Source of the DNA: DASRAU01 sp035638075
GTDB taxonomy: Bacteria; Acidobacteriota; Polarisedimenticolia; Gp22-AA2
NCBI GenBank assembly: GCA_035638075.1
Contig: DASRAU010000034.1
Coordinates: 62,001-126,000 of the forward strand
DNA: 64,000 nt
Direction of reading: 5' to 3'
Shown: piece after piece, positions 1 through 8,228 of the stretch
How positions within the stretch are numbered: position 1 is the first letter of the stretch
Layout: each line of letters starts with the position of its first letter
Position numbers and translations under genes: made by a program
The notes under the pieces: generated by a model
The model's database searches: none
What the model was told of the DNA's origin: nothing
The model's input: the letters and a program-made list of their open reading frames with translations, nothing else

Positions 1-873
1 GGCGGGAACGGCGCGAAGCCCCAGTGGAACGACCATCCCTGGCTCGGCGTGTCGCGCAACGGCAATGACGTTTACATCGGCTTCAACTCGAGCGACTCGT
101 ATGCCGTTTCTTCGCACAACGGCGGGCTGACCTGGTCGAACCCGGTGAAGATGAACACCGACTCGCGCTACTACTTCCACCAGGGCGTCGCCATCAGCCC
201 GACGAACGGCAGCGTCGCCTACATCGCGACGAGCGACTACACCAGCGGCAACACCTACAACGGCGACTCCTTCGTGAAGGTCTGGAAGACGACGAACGGA
301 GGGACCTCGTGGACCAGCGTGCAGATCGACACGTCGAAACAGGTGCCGCCGTGCGGCTGGGCCGCCGGCTGCACGCAGGGTTTCTTCGGCACCACCCCGT
401 CGATGGCGATCGACAGCGCCGGCAAGCTGCTCATCGCGTATCACATCAACACGGTGGACAACGCCCCCGAGCAGATGTACGTGCGCACCTCCACGGACGG
501 CGTTACCTGGACGGCGCGGCAGCAGATCTCGGTCGCCAACACCGCGGTGAACAACGCCTTCCCGGCCGTGGCAGCGCACCCGACGACGGCGGGGGACTTC
601 CGGGTCGCCTGGCAGGACGATCGCCAGGCGAGCACGACCGGCTTCAACACCTGGTACAAGCGGACCACCAACGGCGGCTCGACCTGGAGCGCCGATGTCC
701 GCGTCTCCGACCTGACGTCGGGGGCGCCGTACAAGAACGCCAACGGCTATCTGTTCCCGTACGGCGACTACATGGAGATCTCGGTCGGCCCCGATGGCGT
801 CAACCAGCTCACCTGGGGTGAGGGTGCTTCCTACACCGGCCCCGGCGGCTGCTGGACCGCCCGCGGCCAATAG
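1..873 (+). CDS. BNR-repeat sialidase-like beta-propeller protein (5' partial)
   Basis: The reading frame is open from the first base, so the N-terminus lies outside the window. The visible 290 residues contain at least four Asp-box motifs of the S/T-x-D/N-G-G-x-T-W type (for example SHNGGLTW, TTNGGTSW, STDGVTW, TTNGGSTW), the signature of BNR/sialidase-fold propellers. A phrase near residue 200 resembles the AWQDDR found in secreted exo-alpha-sialidase-like proteins. No catalytic Arg triad can be confirmed from this fragment, so enzymatic activity is unproven. It is probably a secreted or surface protein. A hairpin terminator follows the stop codon, so the unit appears to end here. Confidence 0.8.
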   Translation, partial: GGNGAKPQWNDHPWLGVSRNGNDVYIGFNSSDSYAVSSHNGGLTWSNPVKMNTDSRYYFHQGVAISPTNGSVAYIATSDYTSGNTYNGDSFVKVWKTTNGGTSWTSVQIDTSKQVPPCGWAAGCTQGFFGTTPSMAIDSAGKLLIAYHINTVDNAPEQMYVRTSTDGVTWTARQQISVANTAVNNAFPAVAAHPTTAGDFRVAWQDDRQASTTGFNTWYKRTTNGGSTWSADVRVSDLTSGAPYKNANGYLFPYGDYMEISVGPDGVNQLTWGEGASYTGPGGCWTARGQ

Positions 874-945
874 GGCGGCGTCGGTTCGCTGACGGTCCCG
901 GCACTCCTGAGTGCCGGCCCCGCGCCAAGCATTTCGATTGACAGG

Positions 946-979
946 AGGGCCCGGCCGCCGCATCTGGTAGCCGGGCCCT
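946..979 (+). terminator. Rho-independent-like terminator after the BNR gene
   Basis: A perfect 10-bp stem, AGGGCCCGGC (946-955) with GCCGGGCCCT (970-979), encloses a 14-nt loop and is followed by TTGTGTGT, a weak U-rich tail. A second perfect 8-bp hairpin with a 4-nt loop lies just upstream (898-917). Together they separate the BNR gene from the next secreted-protein gene. Confidence 0.6.
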
Positions 980-1023
980 TTGTGTGTCCGCCGGGAGAGC
1001 GGCGGGTCGCAGGGCCCGCCGCC

Positions 1024-2367
1024 GTGACCTTCATCCGACCTACCCATCCGCTCCTGGCCGCCGCCGTCGTGCTGGTCCTTGCGGCATGGACGGCGCCCGA
1101 CGCGGGCGCTGCGACTTTCGGGGCGGCCTCGCTGACGGTCACCGCCGGCGGTGGGTTGAACGCCAGCACTTACAACGCCGGCTCGTTCGTCCTCGAGAAC
1201 CTTTCGCTCCAGGGGGTTCGGATCGTCCGGGTCCGGATCGATCTGTCCACCGCGCTGCTCCCGGATCTCGTCTTCGATCCGCTCGGGCTCGCCGGGGACA
1301 CCGTCGCCAAATGCCTCACGATCGACTCGAACCCGGGGCTCGTCGGATTCGTGAGCCCGGCCGATCCGTGCTCGAGCCCGTTCAGCGCGCCGCACGACGG
1401 CGGCTACCAGGTGCTGACTCTCGACTTCGACGACTTCCGCTCCGGCCGCAGCCTGCTCTTCTCGGTGGACGTCGATCCCAGCCTCATCCGCGGCGCCGGC
1501 GCCCCCGGTCCGGGTGAATCGGGAAGCGTCTCGGGGCTCGAGCTGACCGGCGCGACCATGCAGGTCACCTTCAGCGACGGGGCGGTGCTGCAGGGCGCGC
1601 TGTTCCCGATCGCCGGAGAGGACGGCGGGTCGCGAGCCGTCCTGCGCTACGGGGTGATCTCGTCGCTCGCGATCGCCATGCTCGGAGCGCCGCCGCTCCC
1701 GGCCACCCTGCCCTCGGCGTCGCAGACGGTGCGCCTGACCGGCTCGCCGGGGCTGCACGCCCGGCTGCTGCGCGTGGAAGGCTCTCTCGAGACGGCCGGT
1801 CTTCCGGGTAACGGCTTCGACGTCGAGCCCTTCGAGGCCGACACCGTCGTCGGAGTCGAGCAGTGGGCGGTGACGCTCGATGTCTCCGGAGTGGCCGACA
1901 TTCCGGTCAACCTGACCCGCGCGAGTCCCGACGCCGGCTTGAACTTCTTTGTCGCCGCGCCCGTCGGACCATCGGAGCGCACAGGAGCGCTCACGGCGAT
2001 CCTCGTCGCCGCCCCGGAGAGCTGCACCTGGGCCCCGGCGCGCTCGCCGCAGCTCCTCCTGGAGGGTCAGGAGGTCCGGTGGACGCCGCTGCCGGGCGCC
2101 ACGGCCTACGATGTCGTGCGCGGCGTCCTGCCGACCCTGCGCTCGACGCACGGGCGCTACGACTTCGCCACGACCGACTGCACCGGCCTCGCCGTGAGCG
2201 GCACGAGCGTCACGGACCCGGCCCTTCCCCTCCTCGGCGGCGCCTGGTTCTATCTCGCGCGCGGCCGCTCCTGCGGCGGCGCCGGCACCTACGACGACGC
2301 TACCGGCTGGGGCCAGGCCGCGCCGCGCGACGCCGGCATCGACGCCGCGCCCGCCTCCTGCCCCTGA
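1024..2367 (+). CDS. Secreted protein of unknown function with C-terminal FN3-like domain
   Basis: I chose the GTG at 1024 because it puts a classical signal peptide (hydrophobic segment LLAAAVVLVLAAW, then an AGA-type cleavage region) at the N-terminus. The frame is open further upstream to 982. The roughly 447-residue product has a beta-rich middle with no family I recognise. Its last 110 residues look like a fibronectin-type-III-like module: W-x-P-x-P-G-A-T-x-Y-D-V-V-R-G, later a YLARGR stretch, then G-x-G-T-Y-D, and a closing R-D-A-G-I-D before a final CP. A related tail ends the M64-type protease at 19077-22958. Secretion is inferred, function unknown. Confidence 0.75.
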   Translation: MTFIRPTHPLLAAAVVLVLAAWTAPDAGAATFGAASLTVTAGGGLNASTYNAGSFVLENLSLQGVRIVRVRIDLSTALLPDLVFDPLGLAGDTVAKCLTIDSNPGLVGFVSPADPCSSPFSAPHDGGYQVLTLDFDDFRSGRSLLFSVDVDPSLIRGAGAPGPGESGSVSGLELTGATMQVTFSDGAVLQGALFPIAGEDGGSRAVLRYGVISSLAIAMLGAPPLPATLPSASQTVRLTGSPGLHARLLRVEGSLETAGLPGNGFDVEPFEADTVVGVEQWAVTLDVSGVADIPVNLTRASPDAGLNFFVAAPVGPSERTGALTAILVAAPESCTWAPARSPQLLLEGQEVRWTPLPGATAYDVVRGVLPTLRSTHGRYDFATTDCTGLAVSGTSVTDPALPLLGGAWFYLARGRSCGGAGTYDDATGWGQAAPRDAGIDAAPASCP

Positions 2368-2450
2368 GCAGCCACGGTCGAGACAGGTCGCGCGTCGCGG
2401 CCCGCCGTCCGGCCGCGCCTCGTGTATCCTCCACGGACGGAGGTGTCCTG

Positions 2451-2834
2451 ATGAGACGAGCCTGCCTGAGCATCGCGGGACTGCTCCTGGTTTTCGGAGC
2501 GATCCTGCTGCCGCTGCACGCTGCGGAGCCCGCGAAGGAGAGTGCTGCGCCGCTGAAAGTGACCTATTACTACCTGCCCGGCTGAATGATCTGCGCGCAG
2601 TTGAAGCCCGCCGTGAGCGGGCTCGAGCAGGACTTCCCCGGGAAGGTGAAGGCCGAGAACGTGGATGCGTCGGGCGAGGCCGCCCGGAAGGACATCAAGG
2701 AGCTCGGGTTCAAGAATCACGGCCTGGTGATTCGCGACGCGAAGGGGAAGGTCCTGCACAAGGAGCCGGACCACACCGTCGACATGGACGCCGTCAAGAA
2801 GGCGATCCAGGACATCCTCGCGCAGCAGAAGTAG
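2451..2834 (+). CDS. Secreted thioredoxin-like selenoprotein (UxxC), UGA = Sec at 2583-2585
   Basis: Start ATG 2451 has a strong Shine-Dalgarno (GGAGGT, 6-nt spacing) and opens a signal peptide (CLSIAGLLLVFGAILL). In-frame TGA at 2583-2585 interrupts the sequence, yet the same frame continues to TAG at 2834 with protein-like content. Reading UGA as selenocysteine gives 127 residues with U45-M-I-C48, the Sec form of a thioredoxin-fold CxxC site, after a YYYLPG strand. A stem-loop lies directly downstream of the UGA. The role is probably periplasmic thiol/disulfide or peroxide chemistry (inference). The alternatives are a true nonsense mutation or two separate ORFs, but the second half has no ribosome site of its own. 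sel genes are not in the window. Confidence 0.8.
2605..2623 (+). other. Candidate bacterial SECIS element of the UxxC selenoprotein
   Basis: A perfect 7-bp stem, AGCCCGC (2605-2611) with GCGGGCT (2617-2623), closes a 5-nt loop CGTGA. The loop G at position two lies 28 nt after the UGA. Bacterial SECIS elements sit just downstream of UGA in the coding region and carry a conserved G in the first two loop positions, and this fits. Confidence 0.7.
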
Positions 2835-2844
2835 GCGCGAGCGC

Positions 2845-3870
2845 TCAAGTCGTGCGCAGCACCAGCGCGCCGGTGCTGCCGCGCCTGAGATCGCCGAGCG
2901 CGCAGTTGGCGTCGCGCAGCGCGTAATCGCGCACCTCCGGCCGCAGGCCCGTGCGGGCCGCGAGCCCCAGGAACTCGTTCACGTCCACCCGCGTCACGTT
3001 GGCGACGGAGCGGATCTCCTTCTCCATCCAGAGGTCCGACGGGTAGTCGAGACGGAGCAGCGCCTCCTTGTCGGCGCTCTCCTTGCGGATGGCGTTGATG
3101 ACGAGCGTGCCGCCGGGGCCGAGGGCGCGCAGCGCTCCGACGATGGGTGTCCACGCCGGCGTCGTGTCGATGACCGCGTCGAGCGGCTTCGGCGGCGCAT
3201 CGAGGAGATTCCCCGCCCACTCGGCGCCGAGCTCGATGGCGAAGCGCCGCTGCGCCTCGTCGCGCGCGAAGACGAAGACCTGCGCCCGCGGGTCGGCCGC
3301 CAGCACGGTGCGCAGCACCAGGTGCGCCGAGGCGCCGAAGCCGGTCAGCCCCAGGAGCTTTCCCGGCGCGTAGCCCGAAAGACGCAGCGAGCGCCAGCCG
3401 ATGGCGCCCGCGCACAGGAGCGGCGCGGCGTGCTGGTCGTCGATTTCGCCGGGGATCGGGATCGCGAAGGCCGCCGGCATCACCAGGCGATCGGCGTAGC
3501 CGCCGTCGGCGTCGCGGCCGGTGGCGCGGAACTCCGGGCAGAGGTTCTCGCGCCCTTCGCGGCAGAACGAGCAGTGGCCGCAGGCGGAGAAGATCCACGC
3601 GGCGCCGACGCGATCCCCGACGCGCCATCCGACGGCTTCGGGGCCGAGCGCTTCGACGCGTCCGACCGCCTGGTGCCCCGGAATGACCGGCAGCCGCGGC
3701 GGCGGCATGCGCCCTTCGATCTCGTCCAGCTCGGTGTGGCACACACCGCACGCCGCGACGCGAATGAGGATCTCTCCCGGCCCGGGGACCGGATCGGGGG
3801 AGTCGGCCGCCTTCAGCGGCTCGGGCTCCTCCTGGAGCGGCGCCGGCCGCTCCAGCATCATCGCCCTCAT
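2845..3870 (-). CDS. Zinc-dependent alcohol dehydrogenase (MDR family)
   Basis: The 341-residue product is a complete zinc medium-chain dehydrogenase. Catalytic zinc ligands are visible as C44 in CGVCHTEL, H67 in PGHQ and C154. The structural zinc lobe is C98, C101, C104 and C112 in the usual C-x2-C-x2-C-x7-C spacing. A GFGASAH nucleotide-binding turn is near residue 180. The sequence resembles the AdhA-like branch that oxidises alcohols or reduces aldehydes with NAD(P). The substrate cannot be deduced. It is convergent with the upstream selenoprotein gene (10 nt between stops) and divergent from the acyl-CoA dehydrogenase operon. No good Shine-Dalgarno precedes the ATG. Confidence 0.88.
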   Translation of the reverse strand: MRAMMLERPAPLQEEPEPLKAADSPDPVPGPGEILIRVAACGVCHTELDEIEGRMPPPRLPVIPGHQAVGRVEALGPEAVGWRVGDRVGAAWIFSACGHCSFCREGRENLCPEFRATGRDADGGYADRLVMPAAFAIPIPGEIDDQHAAPLLCAGAIGWRSLRLSGYAPGKLLGLTGFGASAHLVLRTVLAADPRAQVFVFARDEAQRRFAIELGAEWAGNLLDAPPKPLDAVIDTTPAWTPIVGALRALGPGGTLVINAIRKESADKEALLRLDYPSDLWMEKEIRSVANVTRVDVNEFLGLAARTGLRPEVRDYALRDANCALGDLRRGSTGALVLRTT

Positions 3871-4036
3871 GTTGCCATTTCCCGTCGAGGCTCCTAGACT
3901 GGCCGCCTCATGAACTCAATCCATCGCACCTGAACGGCGTTCCCGCCCGACGGCGTCGGGCCTGAATCGCCGGCCGCTCCCATCGCGCGCAGACCGTAGT
4001 CCGCCGCGCCGGGATCGCCGGCGCAGCGAGGTCTGC

Positions 4037-5170
4037 ATGACCAGCGTCACATCGGCGAATCTCGGCGACACTCTCGACAGACTCAGCCACGATACCATCG
4101 CGCCGGCCGCCCCCGAGGTGGACAAGACCGGCGCCTTCCCCGATCGCGCGCTGGACGCGCTGCGCGGCGCGGGCTTGCTCGGAGCCACGAGCAGTCAGGA
4201 CGTCGGCGGGCTCGGCCTCGGCCTGCGAGAAGCCTCGACGATCGTGCGCCGCGTCGCGCGCGACTGCGGCTCGACCGCGATGGTCCTGTGCATGCACTAC
4301 TCCGGCGTCTCGGTGCTCGAGGCGCTGGGCGACAAGGAGACGCGCCGGGCGGTCGCGTCGGGTCGCCACCTGAGCACGCTCGCCTTCAGCGAAGTGGGAT
4401 CGCGCAGCCATTTCTGGGCTCCCCTGGGCACGGCGGCGCGCCATGGCTCCGGGGTGGTGCTGAACGGGCGCAAGTCGTGGGTGACCTCGGCCTCGAAAGC
4501 GACGGCCTACGTCTGGTCGTCGAAGCCGCTCGCGGCCGAAGGCTTCAGCACGTTGTGGCTCGTCCCGGCCAACGCCCCGGGCCTCAGCGTGCGCGGCCCA
4601 TTCGACGGCCTCGGCCTGCGCGGCAACGACTCGTCCCCGGTCGGCGCCGAGAACGTCAAGGTGCCCGAGTCGGCGATGCTCGGGGAGGACGGCCGTGGCT
4701 TCGACGTCATGATGGGGACGGTGCTGCCGGTCTTCCAGGTGCTCAACACCTCCTTCTCGGTGGGCGCGATGGAGTCGGCGGTGGAGCGCACGGCGGCGCA
4801 CGCCTCGGGACAGCGCTACGGTCACATCGACGCGTCGCTCGCCGACCTGCCGACCATCCGGAGCCAGGTCGCCCGCATGCGCATCAAGACCGACGCCGCC
4901 GCGGCCCTGCTCGACGACACCCTCGCGGCCGCGACCTCGGGTCGCGCCGACGCCATGCTGCGCGTCCTCGAGTGCAAGGCGATGGCGGGGGAGACGGCGA
5001 ACGAGGTCCTGGATCTGGCCATGCGCACCTGCGGCGGCCAGGCCTTCCGCAAGGAAGTCGGCGTCGAGCGACTCTTCCGCGACGCGCGCGCCGCCGGCGT
5101 CATGGCTCCGACGACCGATCTCCTCTACGACTTCATCGGCAAGGCGGTCTGCGGCCTGCCGCTGTTCTGA
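4037..5170 (+). CDS. Acyl-CoA dehydrogenase family flavoprotein
   Basis: The 377-residue product has the three-part acyl-CoA dehydrogenase architecture: an N-terminal helical domain (MHYSG around residue 87), a central beta domain with LAFSEVGSRSHFW and WVTSASKA, and a C-terminal helical domain with TCGGQAFRKE. The carboxy-terminal catalytic glutamate typical of fatty-acid dehydrogenases is not obvious, and the family also includes flavin monooxygenases of the DszC type, so beta-oxidation should not be assumed. It is the first gene of a tight three-gene operon with a PhnD-like binding protein (13 nt away) and a ferritin-like protein, which is an unusual partnership. Confidence 0.85.
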   Translation: MTSVTSANLGDTLDRLSHDTIAPAAPEVDKTGAFPDRALDALRGAGLLGATSSQDVGGLGLGLREASTIVRRVARDCGSTAMVLCMHYSGVSVLEALGDKETRRAVASGRHLSTLAFSEVGSRSHFWAPLGTAARHGSGVVLNGRKSWVTSASKATAYVWSSKPLAAEGFSTLWLVPANAPGLSVRGPFDGLGLRGNDSSPVGAENVKVPESAMLGEDGRGFDVMMGTVLPVFQVLNTSFSVGAMESAVERTAAHASGQRYGHIDASLADLPTIRSQVARMRIKTDAAAALLDDTLAAATSGRADAMLRVLECKAMAGETANEVLDLAMRTCGGQAFRKEVGVERLFRDARAAGVMAPTTDLLYDFIGKAVCGLPLF

Positions 5171-5183
5171 GGGTGGCGCGACC

Positions 5184-6056
5184 ATGAATGACACGAAGCT
5201 GTCCGGAAGCGCACCGCTCGTCCTCGGCGCCGTCGCGTATGACCCGAAGGTCGTCACCATCTGGGACGGCTTCAAGGCCTGGTTCGAAGACCGCGGCCTG
5301 CCGTTCGACTACGTGCTGTTCTCGAACTACGAGCGGCAGGTGGAGGCGCAGTTCGAAGCGGTCATCGACGTCGCCTGGAACTCGCCGCTCGCCTGGCTTC
5401 AGGCCGAGCGCATCGCCGCCGCGACCGGACACCGCGCGGAAGCGATCGCCATGCGTGACAGCGACCAGGACCTGACTTCGATCATCGTGGTGCGGGCCGA
5501 CACGGACATCACGGCGATCGAGAGGCTGCGCGGCAAGCGGGTCGCCGTCGGCGCATCCGACTCGCCGCAGGCGACTCTCATCCCGCTCGGCCATCTCGCG
5601 GCGGCCGGGCTCGAGCCCGGCACCGCGTTCGAGGTGCTGGTCTTCGATCGCCTGCCCGGCAAGCATGGCGACCACATCGGCGGCGAGCGCGACGCCGTCC
5701 GCGCCCTCGTCCGCGGCGACGCGGACGCCGCCTGCCTCATCGACTCGAACCACCTGCTGTTCTCGCAGGACGGCACCCTGCCCGCCGGCGCCGCGCGCGT
5801 CCTGGCGCGCACCGCGCCGTACGACCACTGCAACTTCACCATCCTCGGCGCCTCGACCCCGAAGACGGACCGGTTCCGCGAGCTCCTGCTCGGCATGCGT
5901 TACGCGGATCCCGACGTGCGCGCGCTGCTCGATCTCGAGGGGCTCAAGGAGTGGCGTCCCGGACGCACCAGCGGTTACGCGCCGCTCGCCGCCGCGGTGG
6001 ACCGGTTCGGGACGATCGACACGTTCGTCGCCCGGGTGGCGGCCCGGTGCGGCTAG
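5184..6056 (+). CDS. PhnD-like periplasmic-binding-fold protein
   Basis: The 290-residue protein belongs to the phosphate/phosphonate ABC transporter binding-protein superfamily (type 2 periplasmic-binding fold). Visible family features are GAVAYDPKVVTIWDGF at the start, a VAWNSPLAW segment, RLRGKRVAVGASDSPQA in the middle, and LIDSNH. There is no convincing signal peptide, so it may act in the cytoplasm as a sensor or enzyme-like subunit rather than in transport. No phnC or phnE gene is nearby. It starts 13 nt after the acyl-CoA dehydrogenase and overlaps the following gene by 10 nt, implying translational coupling. Confidence 0.8.
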   Translation: MNDTKLSGSAPLVLGAVAYDPKVVTIWDGFKAWFEDRGLPFDYVLFSNYERQVEAQFEAVIDVAWNSPLAWLQAERIAAATGHRAEAIAMRDSDQDLTSIIVVRADTDITAIERLRGKRVAVGASDSPQATLIPLGHLAAAGLEPGTAFEVLVFDRLPGKHGDHIGGERDAVRALVRGDADAACLIDSNHLLFSQDGTLPAGAARVLARTAPYDHCNFTILGASTPKTDRFRELLLGMRYADPDVRALLDLEGLKEWRPGRTSGYAPLAAAVDRFGTIDTFVARVAARCG

Positions 6057-7282
6057 AGCCGGTGCGGATCGACCTCGGCGATCTCGGCTTCGACGAAGGA
6101 GGCCATCTCCTCGTCAAGCGCGCGCTGCGCCGCCTGTCGCCGGGCGCCGAGGTCGAGGTGGGCGGCACCGGCCCCGACCTGGAGCTGCATCTCGCGACCT
6201 GGTGCCGCGCCCAGGGCCACCGAGTCCGTCCCGGGTCACCGGCCGCATCCGGTGCGTTGGCGGCCTGGATCGTCACGCGTGCGGCCGACGCGCCCGGGGA
6301 GGCCGACGGACTCGGGTGGCCCGGCGCAGCGCGCGCCGGTCACGCCGACGCGAGCCGGCCCGGCGCCGTCGTCGAGCATCCGCCCGCGACCTGGGGTCTC
6401 GCCGCGCGCGGCGCGCGGGTCGAGCCGGGTTCGCCCGACTTCGGCTTCACGCTGGCCGATCGCATCGAGGTCTGGAGCGACGATGCCGCGCGGCTGTATG
6501 CGCAGGCGGTGGCGGCGCAGTGGGACCCCGCCACCGCCGTCCCCTGGAGCGCGTCGTTCGAGCTGCCCGACGACGTCGAGGACGCCGTCGTGCAGGTGAT
6601 GACCTATCTCATCGAGAACGAGACCGCGGCCCTGGTCATCCCGAGCCGCTTCATCGCCCGCCTGCACCCGCACTTCCGCGAAGTGATGCAGCTCCTGGCG
6701 GTGCAGGCGGCGGACGAGGCGCGCCACATCGAGGTCTTCACGCGCCGCGCCCTGCTGAAGCGCGCCGAGCCCGGTCTCTCGACCGCGGGAGGACAGGCGA
6801 GCCTCCTGACGCTGGTGCAGGAGCCCGACTTCCCGATCGCGTCGTTCCTGCTCTCGGTGCTCGGCGAAGGGACGTTCCTGATCCTGCTGCGCTTCCTCGA
6901 AGAGCACGCCCCCGACCCGGTGACCGCCGCCGTGTCGCGCCTGGCCGCGCAGGACGAGGCGCGGCACGTCGCCTTCGGCCTCGCCCACCTGCGCCGCCAC
7001 CTCGCCGAGGATCCGGGCTTCCGCGCCCGCCTCGCTTCCGCCGTCCTCCGCCGGCACGACGCCCTGCGCCACACCGCCGGCCTCAACGCCGAAGTCTTCG
7101 ACGCCCTTCACCTGCTCGCGGCCGGATCGTTCGCCTCTTCGGCCTTGCGCCAGGGCCACCGCAAGGTCCAGGCCCTCCTCGCCGCCATGGACCAGGGCCG
7201 CAAGGGCAATCTCGAACGATTGGGGTTCAGCCCGACCGAAGCCGCCGACCTGTCGTCCCTGCACACCCGCAACTTCATGTAG
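6047..7282 (+). CDS. TusA-like / diiron ferritin-like fusion protein
   Basis: I start at GTG 6047, inside the end of the preceding gene; GTG 6062 is an alternative. Residues 6-60 of the 411 resemble a TusA/SirA fold (VRIDLGDLGF, ALRRLSPGAEVEV, then WCRAQGHRV), but the Cys-Pro of TusA is replaced by FDEGG, so sulfur transfer by that cysteine is not possible. Residues 170-400 are helical and contain two D-E-A-R-H motifs (223-227 and 303-307), typical of diiron carboxylate ferritin-like oxidases. Function is unknown; an oxidative step in the same pathway as the upstream flavoprotein is plausible but is only inference. Confidence 0.7.
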   Translation: MRLEPVRIDLGDLGFDEGGHLLVKRALRRLSPGAEVEVGGTGPDLELHLATWCRAQGHRVRPGSPAASGALAAWIVTRAADAPGEADGLGWPGAARAGHADASRPGAVVEHPPATWGLAARGARVEPGSPDFGFTLADRIEVWSDDAARLYAQAVAAQWDPATAVPWSASFELPDDVEDAVVQVMTYLIENETAALVIPSRFIARLHPHFREVMQLLAVQAADEARHIEVFTRRALLKRAEPGLSTAGGQASLLTLVQEPDFPIASFLLSVLGEGTFLILLRFLEEHAPDPVTAAVSRLAAQDEARHVAFGLAHLRRHLAEDPGFRARLASAVLRRHDALRHTAGLNAEVFDALHLLAAGSFASSALRQGHRKVQALLAAMDQGRKGNLERLGFSPTEAADLSSLHTRNFM

Positions 7283-7427
7283 CCGCGACCCCCGCATTTC
7301 GCCGGATGGGAGGACCGGTGATAGGCTCTCCACCGGCCAGCTCGACGGGGTCCACGAAGGTGGTTCGCGGGCTCGGGGGGCCGCAGGAACAAGCGACCAT
7401 CGATCCGTCCGGATCCCGAGTACGACC

Positions 7428-8228
7428 ATGAGCGAGCCCGTCATCTGCCTTGGGCAGCAGCCCTGCGGCTTCTTCCCCAAGCGCTTCCTCGTCGCCAAGA
7501 TCACCGCCGCGCGCCGCCTGCAGCAGCGCCTCGGCGGCCGCATCGTCTGGTTCTTCCACGACAGCGATCACGACTACCGCGAGACCACGACGCCGCTGCG
7601 CGACCGGCAGTCGGGGGAGCTGAAGCACATCAACTTCGACCAGGCGAACAAGATCCAGAAGAAGTACTCGCCGCTGTTCCTCAAGCGCATCCGCCCCGAC
7701 TGGCAGGAGCGCACCGCGCGCGTCATGCCCTGCTTCGTCGAGCCGGCGTTCCAGGATGTCTTCGAGCAGGCGCAGGGGGAGACGGCGGCCGCGTTCTGCC
7801 TCGACATGTACCGCCGGCTCGGGCTCATCGACGACATCGCCATCGTGCGCTCCGGCGATCCCGAGGTGCGCCGCCGCGCCGTCGCCATCGACGACTACTA
7901 CGCCGACGTTCCCTATGAAGGCGAGATCGTCCGGGCGCGCGTGCAGGACGGGCGCTACATCCTGCACCGCGGCGGCGATCAGTTCCTCGAGATCCCCGGC
8001 CCGGCGAGCGTCGCCAAGGAGCAGATCAGCCCGACGCGCGACACGCGGCTGCGCTGGATGCAGTCGGTCGTGGGCTGCACCCACTACGTCTGCGGAGCGG
8101 GAGAGGCGAAGTACCTGAACAGGGACGAGGCGCCCGGCATCGAGTTCGTCGATCGGGATGTCGTCGACCGCCCGCACGAGTCGTGGATCGGGGAAGAGGA
8201 GCCGCCACATGCCGCCGCGCGCGTCTGA
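7428..8228 (+). CDS. Short BshC-like protein, putative bacillithiol cysteine-adding enzyme
   Basis: The 266-residue protein carries the core marks of BshC. These are GQQP at 9-12, a K-x-x-x-A-x-x-L-x-x-x-L helix, WFFHDSDHDYRE at 41-52 (matching the EDHDF region of BshC) and GAGEAKYL near residue 227 (matching the GPGE-Y region). Canonical BshC is around 540 residues, so this version lacks roughly half, including the N-terminal extension and the C-terminal coiled coil. BshC is thought to add cysteine to glucosaminyl-malate in the last bacillithiol step. Its 20-nt overlap with bshB1, followed by bshA, makes the assignment strong by context. A 145-nt gap separates it from the preceding operon. 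Confidence 0.75.
   Translation: MSEPVICLGQQPCGFFPKRFLVAKITAARRLQQRLGGRIVWFFHDSDHDYRETTTPLRDRQSGELKHINFDQANKIQKKYSPLFLKRIRPDWQERTARVMPCFVEPAFQDVFEQAQGETAAAFCLDMYRRLGLIDDIAIVRSGDPEVRRRAVAIDDYYADVPYEGEIVRARVQDGRYILHRGGDQFLEIPGPASVAKEQISPTRDTRLRWMQSVVGCTHYVCGAGEAKYLNRDEAPGIEFVDRDVVDRPHESWIGEEEPPHAAARV

Noticed and set aside
2583..2585. TGA as a simple nonsense mutation or sequencing error
   Set aside because: The flanking frame keeps coding bias on both sides, the UGA sits on a CxxC-type site, a SECIS-like hairpin follows, and a second gene in the window shows the same arrangement at a catalytic Cys.
5184..6056. Phosphonate uptake system based on the PhnD-like protein
   Set aside because: No signal peptide and no phnC/phnE genes are present. 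The neighbours are redox proteins.
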